A stretch of DNA of 64,000 nt from Myxococcales bacterium (GTDB taxonomy: Bacteria; Myxococcota_A; Polyangia; Polyangiales; Polyangiaceae). Shown here piece by piece: positions 33,937 through 43,225 of the stretch. The stretch is from NCBI GenBank assembly GCA_016706225.1, contig JADJKB010000010.1, forward strand, positions 124,001 to 188,000, in the 5' to 3' direction. Below the pieces are notes generated by a model. That model was not told the origin of the DNA, did no database searches, and was given only the letters and a program-made list of their open reading frames with translations. Positions within the stretch are counted from its first letter, which is position 1, and every line of letters begins with the position of its first letter. The translations under genes were made by a program, and so were the position numbers.

Positions 33937-35049
33937 GTGCAGCGCCTACTCCTCGGGCCATTCGTGCTCTCAGCGCTCGTGTCGTGCGAGAACGGCACCG
34001 CCGCCCCGGACGCGACCCGAGCACCCCAAGCTCGTGTGCAGGCGCTCGAGAGCAGCGCCGGCGCCACGCCCCGCATCGCACTCTTCGCGACGGCGCCCGG
34101 CGCGAGCGAAACTGCGCTCTTTTTCACGCCGCCCGGCGCGAGCAGCATCGGGACGCCCGTCGCTCGCTTCGAACACGCGCCGGACGCGGAGGTGCGCGGC
34201 GCCGTGCTTGGCAATGGCAGCCGCGTCGTTGCAGTCGCCGACATGGAGCGGCGGACCGACGTGTCCTTCGGCGCGTGGCTCGTGCGGCTCGAGCCCGAGA
34301 AGAGCGCCGTCGTGCTCGCCAAGGACGTGAGCCACGCCAGCCGCCCGCTGGTCTTGCCGTCGGGCCGGGTCCTGGTTCAACGCGGAGTGCCCGGCCCGCC
34401 GCCGGACCCCGCCGCCATCGAGGCCGGGCAGCTGCGCACGGACGCCCTGCGCATCGACGAGATCGACCCGGAGACCGGCAACGCCCGCACGCTGCACGAG
34501 CTCGCGGGTTACATCACGTTCATCGCCGGCCTGCTCGACGACGAAGTGCTGCTCTATCGCGTCCGCTTCGGGCACGCGGATCTCGTCGCCGTATCCGTCA
34601 CGACGGGCGCGCTGCGTGTCATTGCACCCGAGCTCGTGGCGCTCGCTCGCGATTTCTCCGTCGAGACGAGCACACGCTCGCTGGTCTACACGAACCACGA
34701 CGACGATGGCTGGCTGGTCGAACGCATCGCCATCGACAGCGGCGTCCGTTCGCCGGTTGCTCGGGCAGCGGGCATGTGGGTGACGCCCCACGTCTGGCCC
34801 CGCGGCGGCGTGCTCTTGAACGATGGCAGTGGCGCGACCGTTGCGGGCGGGCCCGGACCCACTCGGCCCCTTGGTCCCGGCTTCGACGAGCTCCGGGCGG
34901 TCAGCTCAGATGGCAGACACGTCGCCCTGATCCACCAGAAACCCAGTGATTTTTCGCTGCCCTTCGCCATCGACACCGAGAGCGGCAAGCTGACGGCCAT
35001 CCCCGCTCCGCCGGCGACGCGGGTCGACATCGCGGGGTTCTTGCCATGA
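33937..35049 (+). CDS. Beta-propeller-like lipoprotein, unknown
   Basis: A 370-residue exported protein. The GTG at 33937 gives a short signal with lipobox LSALVSC (Cys at about residue 17). The mature part has repeated strands separated by Gly/Asp turns (GAVLGNGSRVVAVAD, FIAGLLDDEVLLYRV, TRSLVYTNHDDDGWLVERI, RAVSSDGRHVALI), the pattern of a WD40/TolB-like propeller. No enzyme motif is seen. The next gene starts 4 nt inside its end (ATGA), so the two are coupled. Confidence 0.75.
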   Translation: MQRLLLGPFVLSALVSCENGTAAPDATRAPQARVQALESSAGATPRIALFATAPGASETALFFTPPGASSIGTPVARFEHAPDAEVRGAVLGNGSRVVAVADMERRTDVSFGAWLVRLEPEKSAVVLAKDVSHASRPLVLPSGRVLVQRGVPGPPPDPAAIEAGQLRTDALRIDEIDPETGNARTLHELAGYITFIAGLLDDEVLLYRVRFGHADLVAVSVTTGALRVIAPELVALARDFSVETSTRSLVYTNHDDDGWLVERIAIDSGVRSPVARAAGMWVTPHVWPRGGVLLNDGSGATVAGGPGPTRPLGPGFDELRAVSSDGRHVALIHQKPSDFSLPFAIDTESGKLTAIPAPPATRVDIAGFLP

Positions 35050-36278
35050 GGGCCCCCGCGTTGCTGACCGGGGTGGCGCTCCTCGTCACGTCCGCGAGCG
35101 CAGCGGCGTACTGCCCTTCGTACACGTTGTCGAGCTCGGCGAACTCCCACAACTGCGGCATCGAGGCGATCAAGGGCACGAACCCGAGCATCGCCGCCTG
35201 GCAGTCGATCTTCGACGTCGTGGCCAAAGGGCCGACGGCGTGGGGAACCCAGGGCCCGCCGGTCGCCGACATCGGTCAAGGCTGCGGCAAACCGGAGCCG
35301 AACCACGACGTGCCGGCGCGATTCCCGTGTGAGCTCTTGAAATCGATCGCGATGGCGGAGAGCGGCTGGACGCAGTTTTGTGTACCCGACACGCCGTCCG
35401 ATCAGGTCGGCGGTGCGTCGCGTACGATCATCTCCTTCGACTGCGGCTACGGTGTGGGCCAGGTCACGAGCGGCATGCACAAGGGGGAGAACCCCGCCTT
35501 CGACCAGCAGCGCGTCGCGGGCGAGCCGACCTACAACATGGCGACCGGTGCCTCGATCCTGGCGGGCAAATGGCGCGCGACCAAGTGCGTGGGAGACAAT
35601 CAACCCAGCATCGTCGAGCACTGGTACACGGCGGTCTGGGCCTACAACGGGCTCGCTTATTCCAACAACCCGTCGAACCCGACCTACAGCTCCAGCCGTG
35701 GGGTGTGGAACCCGGCGGTGGGCGGCGCAGCGCCGTATCAAGAGAAGGTGCTCGGTCGAGTCGAGTACCCGAGCGGCAACCCGGCGTATTGGCCCAGCGT
35801 GCCGCTCGCCTACCCGGATCCGGCAGATGTCGGCGGAACGGGCTCGCCACCGAACCTGCCCGAACCGGCCTGCGCTTCGCCGACGAACTGCGGCGCCAAA
35901 CGCAGCGTTCATACCTCGAACTGTTTCTCGACCGGAACCGGCGGCAGCGGCGGCGCGCCCAGCGGCGGAGGCGGCGCCCCGAGCGGCGGCGGAACGGGCG
36001 GCGGCGCGGGAGCGGGAGGCGCGAGCGGGGGTGCCGGGAGCGGGGGCGTCGCCGGTAGCGCCGGCGTTGCGGGCGCGGGCGCACTCGCCGGCGGCGTAGG
36101 CCTGGGCGGACAAGCCGGCGCCGGGGCTGCCGGGTTCCCCAATGCGGCGATGCCAAACGAAGACGACGTGAAGGGCGGCTGCGCGTGCGGAGTACCGAGC
36201 TCCGGTGGCAGCCCTGGCTCGCTGTTCGCCCTCTATGCCGCCGGTTTGATCCTGGTCGCCCGGCGGCGCGTGCGCTGA
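35046..36278 (+). CDS. Lysozyme-fold (SLT-like) exported protein with MYXO-CTERM tail
   Basis: A 410-residue protein: signal peptide (cleaved near SASAAAYC), then a transglycosylase-like domain (about residues 60-220) with SIAMAESGWTQFC (candidate catalytic Glu) and CGYGVGQVTSGM, typical of soluble lytic transglycosylases. A Gly/Ala linker of ~80 residues is followed by a MYXO-CTERM sorting signal: GCACG, then a TM helix (FALYAAGLILVA) and RRRVR at the end. MYXO-CTERM proteins are processed at the Cys and placed on the surface in Myxococcota. The product may remodel peptidoglycan. It overlaps the previous gene by 4 nt. Confidence 0.85.
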   Translation: MRAPALLTGVALLVTSASAAAYCPSYTLSSSANSHNCGIEAIKGTNPSIAAWQSIFDVVAKGPTAWGTQGPPVADIGQGCGKPEPNHDVPARFPCELLKSIAMAESGWTQFCVPDTPSDQVGGASRTIISFDCGYGVGQVTSGMHKGENPAFDQQRVAGEPTYNMATGASILAGKWRATKCVGDNQPSIVEHWYTAVWAYNGLAYSNNPSNPTYSSSRGVWNPAVGGAAPYQEKVLGRVEYPSGNPAYWPSVPLAYPDPADVGGTGSPPNLPEPACASPTNCGAKRSVHTSNCFSTGTGGSGGAPSGGGGAPSGGGTGGGAGAGGASGGAGSGGVAGSAGVAGAGALAGGVGLGGQAGAGAAGFPNAAMPNEDDVKGGCACGVPSSGGSPGSLFALYAAGLILVARRRVR

Positions 36279-36377
36279 CGAAAGCCGCTCAGGGTTTCGC
36301 CGCCGGCTTCTTCTGCTTCGGCCCAGGGGGCGTCGGCGGGGCTTCGCCATGCGGCCTCTGCGCCCCTCGAATCTTCG

Positions 36378-36450
36378 AGCGGGAAAAGGGACTCGAACCC
36401 TCGACCCCAAGCTTGGGAAGCTTGTGCTCTACCAGCTGAGCTATTCCCGC
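36378..36450 (-). tRNA. tRNA-Gly (anticodon CCC)
   Basis: A full cloverleaf reads on the minus strand: acceptor GCGGGAA pairing with TTCCCGC, D-arm AGCTCAGCTGGTAGAGC, anticodon stem CAAGC/GCTTG with loop TTCCCAA (anticodon CCC), and a T-arm with GGTTCGAGTCC. The discriminator base is U, as is usual for tRNA-Gly. CCA is not encoded. It lies downstream of the MYXO-CTERM gene on the opposite strand. Confidence 0.95.
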
Positions 36451-36565
36451 AATGTCGAGGCGCGAGCATAGCGCCCATTGTCGAGCCCGCAAAGCCCCCA
36501 ACCTTCGGGACCCCAAACAGTCCCGCTTGACCGGCCACAAAGCGCCCACTAATGCTCCGACAGCC

Positions 36566-36823
36566 GTGAAGCTCGCCACCGTCACTTCAGCTTGTGAATG
36601 CCAAGCTCGCCTCTCGGCGGAGCTGGACGAGAACCAATGCGTGGTTCGTGGGTTTGCCAGCGACCGCCGCCGGGGCAAGACCCGCTCCGCGCCCGCGCAC
36701 ACCATCGAGCCGAAGGCCGAATCGTTTCAGATCGCCTGGGCCTGCTCGCTGTGCGGCAGGAACACCGTTCGCTCGTTCGACGCCGGAGGCCTGGCGTTCA
36801 TCGAACAAGCGCCCCGGAGCTGA
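36566..36823 (+). CDS. Small Cys-containing protein (85 aa), unknown
   Basis: GTG-initiated frame of 85 residues between the tRNA and a multi-hairpin repeat. It holds CEC near the N-terminus and CSLC later (FQIAWACSLCGRNTVRSF), which could form a small zinc site. The frame is open upstream to 36452, but the early part looks non-coding, and the GTG at 36566 begins the more protein-like section. I do not recognise the family. Confidence 0.45.
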   Translation: MKLATVTSACECQARLSAELDENQCVVRGFASDRRRGKTRSAPAHTIEPKAESFQIAWACSLCGRNTVRSFDAGGLAFIEQAPRS

Positions 36824-36827
36824 CGGC

Positions 36828-37450
<623 letters not shown>

Positions 37451-37454
37451 TCGA

Positions 37455-37784
37455 CTACGCGGCTGCTAGGCGCAGGGTGTCGTTCCCCGCCAAGACTGCC
37501 GCCAGCAGCCCAGACGTCACGCGCGCTTTGCCGGTGTGTTGCTCGCTGCGGCGAAGCCAGAGCGCCTGCCTCAGCGCAGACAATGCCTCGTCGCGCCGCC
37601 CGGCGCGCAGGCACGAGACCGCGTAGAGCGTCCAGAGTCGCGCATCTTCCGGCTCGGCGTAGCAGACCTCCCGCAACACCAACATGGCGCGCCGGTGCTC
37701 GCCGCGGCGGCGGTGTCGGCGGGCGCGTGCCAGGAGCTGAGGGGTCTCGGGCAGAAGAGTCGGTTGGCGGTGATTTCGTCGCAT
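37455..37784 (-). CDS. Small TPR-like protein (109 aa)
   Basis: ATG at 37784 (MRRNHRQPTLLPETPQ) leads into helical repeats of TPR type (ARRHRRRGEHRRAMLVLREV, LWTLYAVSCLRAGRRDEALSALRQALW). It is Arg-rich and cytoplasmic. The frame runs further upstream into the repeat copy 3, which is not coding. Partner-binding is the likely role; nothing more can be said. It lies between copies 2 and 3 of the multi-hairpin repeat. Confidence 0.65.
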   Translation of the reverse strand: MRRNHRQPTLLPETPQLLARARRHRRRGEHRRAMLVLREVCYAEPEDARLWTLYAVSCLRAGRRDEALSALRQALWLRRSEQHTGKARVTSGLLAAVLAGNDTLRLAAA

Positions 37785-37891
37785 GGATTCGTCGAGCGGA
37801 CGCTGGGCCCGCCCCCCTTGTTGCCTGATTGGATCCGAGCCTCCCCTGCCCTCGCACGCCGCCCCGGCAATGGAAAAGTTTCTCGCGATCC

Positions 37892-38051
37892 CTAGAACAC
37901 CGATCAGCTTGCGCTGCTCGTGTTCTAGGATCTTTACGTTGGGGCTGCGCCCCAAACCCCCGGCCTTCGGCCGTGCGCGCTCCGCGCGCGAGCGCCGAAC
38001 ACCTTGCAAGTCCCGGAAAACAAACGACGTTCAACCTGTTCGGCGCTCTAG
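37892..38051 (+). repeat. CTAG-bounded multi-hairpin repeat, copy 3 (160 bp)
   Basis: Exactly the length of copy 1 and about 97% identical to it on the opposite strand. Hairpins: CTAGAACAC/GTGTTCTAG at the left end; GGGGC/GCCCC; CGGCC/GGCCG; CGCGC/GCGCG; and GAGCGCCGAACA/TGTTCGGCGCTC reaching the right CTAG. It is intergenic, ending 8 bp before the stop of the alcohol dehydrogenase gene. Confidence 0.9.
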
Positions 38052-38059
38052 CGCGCGTC

Positions 38060-39196
38060 TCACATCGACGCGCGGTAGAGCGACAAGAGGTCATCCTTGG
38101 AACACTTGCGCGGATTCGAGCGATGGCAGGCATCCACGAACGCCTTCTCCGCGAGCGCAGGGAGCACGTCCGGCTTCACACCTCCGGCGGCGAGGCCGCC
38201 CGGAAGCCCGACCCGGGCCCGCAGGCTCCGGACCGCCGCCGCGCCGCCACCCTCGTCGGCCTCGCCACCCATGAGCAGCGACAGGTGCAGCACACGCTCG
38301 AGCACTGCTTGTTCGTTGAAGCGCAGCACGGCAGGTAGACACAAAGCGTTGGCCAGGCCGTGATGCATCCCGAGCTCGCTCGACAGCGGGTGTGCCAGCG
38401 AGTGACACGCTCCCAGGCCTTTCTGGAACGCCACCGCCCCCATCATGGCGGCCTTCATCATCGCACCCCGCGCTCCGAGGTCACCGCCCGACTCGACTGC
38501 CGTTTCGATGTTGTTCACCACCAGATCCACGCCTGCCAGCGCGATGGCGTCGGCCATCGGATGATCCCCGGTGGCTAGGTAGGCCTCGATGGAATGGGTG
38601 AGCGCGTCGAAGCCCGTCGCGGCCGTCACGGCCGCGGGCAGCGTCAACGTCAGCTCCGGATCCAAGATCGCGCACTTGGGCAAAAGTTGGGGAGCGAAGA
38701 TCACCGTCTTTTTGTTTGAGGATTTCACGGTCAAGACTCCCGCTCGACCCACCTCGCTCCCCGTACCACTGGTAGTCGGCACGGCGATCACCGGCGGAAC
38801 GTCCCTGGGGATGTGCACGCCGCCATCGATGGCGTCGTCGAGCTCCTCCCACGGGCGCGCGGTCCGCGCGCGCACGGCGATCAGTTTCGCGCAGTCGAGC
38901 GGTGAGCCGCCGCCGACGGCCACGATGCCGTCTCCCCGATGCTCGGCGAAAGCTCGGGCGCCCGCCTCGACGTTGGCCTCGCTCGGGTTCGATTCGACCT
39001 CGGCAAACACGGCGGTCTCTACGCCGGCGCGGGCGAGCGCGGCCTCGATGCGCTCGGTCAACCCTGCGCCGCGCACACCCGAGTCGGTGACAAGGAGTGC
39101 GCGCGTGATACCCGCGAGCCGAGCCTCGTCGCCCGCCCCGTCAGCCAGGCCCGCACCAAAAATTACCCGCGTCGGAAAGCTCCAAATGGTCGGCAT
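38060..39196 (-). CDS. Iron-containing alcohol dehydrogenase (group III)
   Basis: A 378-residue Fe-ADH. NAD site GIVAVGGGSPLDCAK and PTTSGTGSEVGR are present; the metal ligands are the Asp and His positions in FDALTHSIEAY, GACHSLAHPLS and MHHGLANA. It would interconvert an alcohol and an aldehyde or ketone. The start ATG overlaps the stop of the glutamine-synthetase-like gene by one base (TGATG), so both proteins are made together, which hints at a route in which an amino alcohol is glutamylated and then oxidised. Confidence 0.92.
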   Translation of the reverse strand: MPTIWSFPTRVIFGAGLADGAGDEARLAGITRALLVTDSGVRGAGLTERIEAALARAGVETAVFAEVESNPSEANVEAGARAFAEHRGDGIVAVGGGSPLDCAKLIAVRARTARPWEELDDAIDGGVHIPRDVPPVIAVPTTSGTGSEVGRAGVLTVKSSNKKTVIFAPQLLPKCAILDPELTLTLPAAVTAATGFDALTHSIEAYLATGDHPMADAIALAGVDLVVNNIETAVESGGDLGARGAMMKAAMMGAVAFQKGLGACHSLAHPLSSELGMHHGLANALCLPAVLRFNEQAVLERVLHLSLLMGGEADEGGGAAAVRSLRARVGLPGGLAAGGVKPDVLPALAEKAFVDACHRSNPRKCSKDDLLSLYRASM

Positions 39197-40611
39197 CAGA
39201 TCACCTCGAAGTAACGCTCGAGCTCCCAGCTCGTGACGGCTCGGTCAAAGGCGCGCACCTCCCAGTCTCGGGTGCGCACGTAGTGGTCGACGAACTCCGC
39301 GCCGAGAATTGCCCGCGCGGCCTTGCTCTTGGCCAGCAGCTGGTTGGCCTCATGGAGCGTGGTGGGCAGGCGCTCGGCGGCGCCATCTCCCGCGTCGCCC
39401 TTCGACTCCGCCGGCAGCGCCAGGTTCTTTTCTATTCCCCACAGCCCCGCGCCGAGGCAGGCGGCCATTGCGACATACGGATTCATGTCCGCGGCGGTCT
39501 GGCGATACTCGACCCGCTGCGACCTGGGGTTACCCAGATCGATCAAGCGAATGGCACACGTGCGATTGTCGGCCCCCCAGCTCGGGACGAGCGGCGCCCA
39601 CACTCCGGGCACGTAGCGTTTGTAGCTGTTGATGGTCGGCGAATAGAGCGCCGTGAGCTCACGCATCAGAGCCATCTGACCGGCGATGTAGGAGCGGAAG
39701 AGCGCCGACATTCCCCGGGCTGCGCGCGCATCATAGAACGCGTTCTTGTCGCCGCTCCACAGCGACTGATGCAGGTGGCCGCTCGAGCCCGGCAAGTTGG
39801 CGTTCCACTTCGCCATGAAGGTCACACTGAGGCCGTGCCGGTGTGCAATTTGTTTGAGTGCGGTCTTGAACAGCGCAGCTTTGTCGGCCGCCCGGAGCGC
39901 GTCATCGTAGCGGATGGCCGCCTCGTAGACCCCGGGTCCGGTCTCCGTGTGCAGCCCCTCGATTTCCACGTCGAAGGTCTTCAGGCCGTCCATGATTTCC
40001 CGCATCAGGTCCGCGTCCTGTCCCGAGCGGACCCAGCTGTAACCAAACATCCCCGGGTCGAGGGGCGTGAGCTGGCGAAATCCTTTTTCGTGGAGGCTCT
40101 CCCGCGTCTCCTTGAAGAAGTAGAACTCGAACTCCGCACCGAACTTGGCGGTCAATCCGAATTTGTCGGCGCGCGCGATGACCCGGCGCAGGAGCGAGCG
40201 AGGACAGGCCGGATGCGGCGCGCCCTTGGCGTCCCTGAAGTCACACAGCATGGCGACGACGCCGGGCTCCCAGGGCAGCATGCGCAGCGTGCTCGGGTCG
40301 AGGACGGCATGGGCATCCGGATAGCCGGTGTGCCAACCGGTGACGCGCGCCTGGTCGTACAACACGTCCACGACATCCCAGCCGAAGATGACGTCACAGA
40401 ACCCAAACCCCGACCCTAGCGCCGAGCTCAGTTTGTCGAGCGAGACATACTTGCCGCGCAGCACGCCGTCGAGATCGAAGCCCCCGATCTTTGCCCGCGT
40501 GATCCCCTCGCGAGAGAGATCTGCGACCAGCGACGAGTGCCCATCGGGCAATCGAACTGCGGACGCTGGTTTGGGCTTGGCCACGCGTCGTGTCTTCTTC
40601 TTCGTCGCCAT
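39196..40611 (-). CDS. Glutamine synthetase family protein (gamma-glutamyl-amine ligase type)
   Basis: A 471-residue GS-fold ligase. It has the beta-Grasp N-domain (LDGVLRGKYVSLDKL), the metal-site KFGAEFEFYFF, ETGPGVYEAAIRYDDALRAADK, MAKWNANLPGSSGHLHQSLW and the late NRTCAIRLIDLGNPRSQRVEYR. These differ from GlnA and resemble PuuA/GlnA3-like ligases that glutamylate amines instead of ammonia. The basic N-terminal extension (KKKTRRVAKPKP) is unusual. It is upstream of, and coupled to, an iron alcohol dehydrogenase. Substrate (polyamine, ethanolamine or other) is not shown by the sequence. Confidence 0.88.
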   Translation of the reverse strand: MATKKKTRRVAKPKPASAVRLPDGHSSLVADLSREGITRAKIGGFDLDGVLRGKYVSLDKLSSALGSGFGFCDVIFGWDVVDVLYDQARVTGWHTGYPDAHAVLDPSTLRMLPWEPGVVAMLCDFRDAKGAPHPACPRSLLRRVIARADKFGLTAKFGAEFEFYFFKETRESLHEKGFRQLTPLDPGMFGYSWVRSGQDADLMREIMDGLKTFDVEIEGLHTETGPGVYEAAIRYDDALRAADKAALFKTALKQIAHRHGLSVTFMAKWNANLPGSSGHLHQSLWSGDKNAFYDARAARGMSALFRSYIAGQMALMRELTALYSPTINSYKRYVPGVWAPLVPSWGADNRTCAIRLIDLGNPRSQRVEYRQTAADMNPYVAMAACLGAGLWGIEKNLALPAESKGDAGDGAAERLPTTLHEANQLLAKSKAARAILGAEFVDHYVRTRDWEVRAFDRAVTSWELERYFEVI

Positions 40612-40686
40612 GATGAGGCATGGCAATAGCGGAGCGCCCCGCGCGTCGCAATCACCGAAGCCTCGAGCGCTCTCCCGGCCCGCGGC

Positions 40687-41094
40687 TCAGCTGTCTTCGA
40701 ACGCCTCACGCACCGTCGCCACCAGCCGCTCAGCCGGATAGGGCTTCGGCAGGTAGCCGACCACGTTGGGCTCCTGCATCAGCGCTACGGGCACGTCCTC
40801 TTCGGCATAGCCGCTGGTGATCACCACTCGGGCCAGACCCCCGTCGTCGCGCAAGGCGCGGATCACTTCGGCCGAAGACGTCCCGCGAAGATTGAGATCC
40901 AAGATCAGGACGTCGAAGCCAGGTTCGGCCCGCATCGCTGCAACGGCGCGGGCGCCATCCGCCACAGCCTCGGCGAAGAAGCCAAAGTGCCGCAGCAGCG
41001 CCGCCGTCAGATCGGCCAGGCGATCTTCGTCGTCGCAGACCAGTACCCGGCAAATGTACGCCGGTGACAGAACCGGGCTCGCTGCCTGTCCCAC
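40687..41094 (-). CDS. Stand-alone response regulator receiver
   Basis: A 135-residue CheY-like domain: acidic pair CDDED, phospho-acceptor Asp in LILDLNL, Ser/Thr in VVITSGYAEE, Lys in YLPKPYP. It has no output domain. The GTG at 41094 is preceded by GAGGGG. The histidine kinase is not in this window. It lies just downstream of the two Ser/Thr kinases on the same strand. Confidence 0.9.
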   Translation of the reverse strand: MGQAASPVLSPAYICRVLVCDDEDRLADLTAALLRHFGFFAEAVADGARAVAAMRAEPGFDVLILDLNLRGTSSAEVIRALRDDGGLARVVITSGYAEEDVPVALMQEPNVVGYLPKPYPAERLVATVREAFEDS

Positions 41095-41153
41095 TTCACA
41101 CCCCTCTTCCCTGACGGAAATACTATCTCAACCGAGCGGCGGACGCCAAGCGC

Positions 41154-43097
41154 TCAGGGACGTTGACTGGGAATGAGGCGAACCGCGATGAGCACCACTC
41201 CGCCCAGCATGAAGAGGCCAGCAATCCAGGTCGCCCGCACCGGTCCCAGACTGAAAACCTCGCCGGAAGACGCCGCGTACCACTGGTCCGCAAGGGTCAT
41301 GAGAATGCTCGCGAGCACCAGAATGGCCCCCGGCAGTACCCGTCGAACCACGTTGTGCTCCCCGCTGCCAGCGCGGGACGGTAGCGGCGGCAGCTCAGCC
41401 TGCGGCCAGTTCGCGCCGCTCGACCCAGGCCTCAGGCTTGGGGGAGAGCGCATGCCGCCTGATGACGCCGGCGGGACACTGTGAGCCCCGAGCCCCTGGT
41501 GTGAGGGCGGCGGCACGCTGGCGACCGCTGGATACGCCCCGCTCTGGGGTCGCCCCGATGCGTTGACCGCCGGCATCTGCGCAGAGCTGATATGGCGGCG
41601 CGAGTCGAACTCCTGGGCGGCCCCGGGCGGTTGGGGGATCTGCCAATCCGGGCGGCTGCCGGCGGCCGGCCAATCCGGGCGGCTGCCGCCGGCGCCGCCC
41701 ACGGCCGGCCAATCCGGACGGCTACCGCCGGGAGGCGCCACGCGCAGCGATGGCCGCTCCCCGTCGGGCAAGTCCACCTCGAGCCCGAGGGTGCTGACCT
41801 GAGAAGGAGAGTCGTCGAACTCGAGCGCACGGGCGTAGGCGGGCGGACGCTCCGACCTCTTGGGCGGCCGCGGCATGGGACCTTGCTGCAGATCCGGGAT
41901 GTTGCCCAGTTCGAGATCGGGGACAGCCATGCCTCCGCTCGGCGGACGTTGGGACGGGCGCTGCGAAAACTCCGGGTACACACCCGAGGCCGCCGCGGCC
42001 TGCGCGGGCAGCCCCGCGCTGCTGAGCTTGCGCGCGCCGCTTGCGACCCGCATGCGCGGGCTGAGCGCGGCCTCGATGGTCTCGATCCGCGGCGCAGCAC
42101 CGCCCTCGGCGCGAGAGTCTCGCACAGGCAGCGAATCGCGTTGCTCGTTGCGGATGCCAAGCGCCGCCGTCAGCTCGTCCCAGAACACACCGGCGTCCGC
42201 CTGCCGCTCACGCGGATCGACGGCCATTGCGCGGACGAAGACCTCCTCCACCGCGTCCGGCACGTCGAGTCCTTCGTTCCGCGGCGTCGGCCTGCGATTG
42301 GGGTCGAGCGCCGTTCCCATCATGCCAGCCTGATCACCGTCGATGATGGTCCGACCCGCCATTACCTCGACCATGGTCAGCGCCATGCCCCAGACGTCCG
42401 TCCAAGGCCCGGTCTGACCAAACCGCTTTGGAACCCATTGTTCCGGTGCGCCGTAGGCCGGCGAAAAGGAGCTGAGCGCGCCATCGCTCTGACTCGCCCG
42501 ACCCGCAACCTGGCTCGCCATGCTCTTGGCTTTGCCGATCCCAAAGTCTAGAATCTTCACGACCTCTTCACCGGCGACATTTGCGACGAAGATGTTCTCG
42601 GGTTTCAAGTCCCGGTGCACGATCGAGATCGGCCCGTTGTCTCCCTGGAAATTGTGCGCACGCCCGAGCGCGCGCCCGACCGGCGTCAGCATGCGCACCA
42701 GCTTCTTCAGCGGGATCGGGGGCAGCCCTTCGGCTCTACGCCGTTGCGCGATTGCGTCCAGCGTCTCGCCCTCCAGCCACTCGAGCGCCATGAAGGGCAC
42801 GAAGCGGCCGTCCGGCAGCGTGATGGCGTCGACGTGCAACGGGCGAACGACGGTGGAAATGCTCGCGCTCAAGCGAAACAGGAGCTCGGCCTCGGCGCGG
42901 AACTGCTCGAGGAATTGTTCTTCTTGCACGCTGGAGAGCTGCTGCGGAACCTTCAGGCACTTGACCGCAACCGCGGCGCGAAACCCGGAGTGGTACGCCC
43001 GGTAGACGACTCCGAATCCGCCTTCAGCGACGACCGCTTCAATGTTGTAGGCACCCACTAGCGTCGTGCCGACAATTCCGAAGACGTCCTCAACCAT
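41154..43097 (-). CDS. Ser/Thr protein kinase with Pro/Ser linker and membrane tail (tandem copy 2)
   Basis: A 647-residue PknB-type kinase. Gly loop VVAEGGFGVVYRA, Lys in AAVAVKCLK, catalytic HRDLKPEN, DFG and a normal activation region mark an active enzyme (domain about residues 15-320). A long linker with repeated SRPDWPA units (about 460-490) leads to two C-terminal TM helices with the segment FSLGPVRATWIAGLFMLGGVV. There is no external sensor domain, so signals would come through the linker or the membrane. It is a close relative of the kinase at 43226-45280 and lies 128 bp after it. Confidence 0.93.
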   Translation of the reverse strand: MVEDVFGIVGTTLVGAYNIEAVVAEGGFGVVYRAYHSGFRAAVAVKCLKVPQQLSSVQEEQFLEQFRAEAELLFRLSASISTVVRPLHVDAITLPDGRFVPFMALEWLEGETLDAIAQRRRAEGLPPIPLKKLVRMLTPVGRALGRAHNFQGDNGPISIVHRDLKPENIFVANVAGEEVVKILDFGIGKAKSMASQVAGRASQSDGALSSFSPAYGAPEQWVPKRFGQTGPWTDVWGMALTMVEVMAGRTIIDGDQAGMMGTALDPNRRPTPRNEGLDVPDAVEEVFVRAMAVDPRERQADAGVFWDELTAALGIRNEQRDSLPVRDSRAEGGAAPRIETIEAALSPRMRVASGARKLSSAGLPAQAAAASGVYPEFSQRPSQRPPSGGMAVPDLELGNIPDLQQGPMPRPPKRSERPPAYARALEFDDSPSQVSTLGLEVDLPDGERPSLRVAPPGGSRPDWPAVGGAGGSRPDWPAAGSRPDWQIPQPPGAAQEFDSRRHISSAQMPAVNASGRPQSGAYPAVASVPPPSHQGLGAHSVPPASSGGMRSPPSLRPGSSGANWPQAELPPLPSRAGSGEHNVVRRVLPGAILVLASILMTLADQWYAASSGEVFSLGPVRATWIAGLFMLGGVVLIAVRLIPSQRP

Positions 43098-43225
43098 GGT
43101 CCCTCGAGCCCCGAGCGCCCGCCCGCCGCTGCCGCCCCAAGGCTAGCAAATTTGGAGTGGCGGCTGGACTTCTTCGCCCGATTCTCGTGGCGAGGTCAGC
43201 GTTTCGAGGGAATTTCCCCGCCACT

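Noticed and set aside
34686..36410. 574-residue frame antisense to the MYXO-CTERM protein and its neighbour
   Set aside because: Arg/Ala-rich, no motifs, covers two well-supported genes and enters the tRNA.
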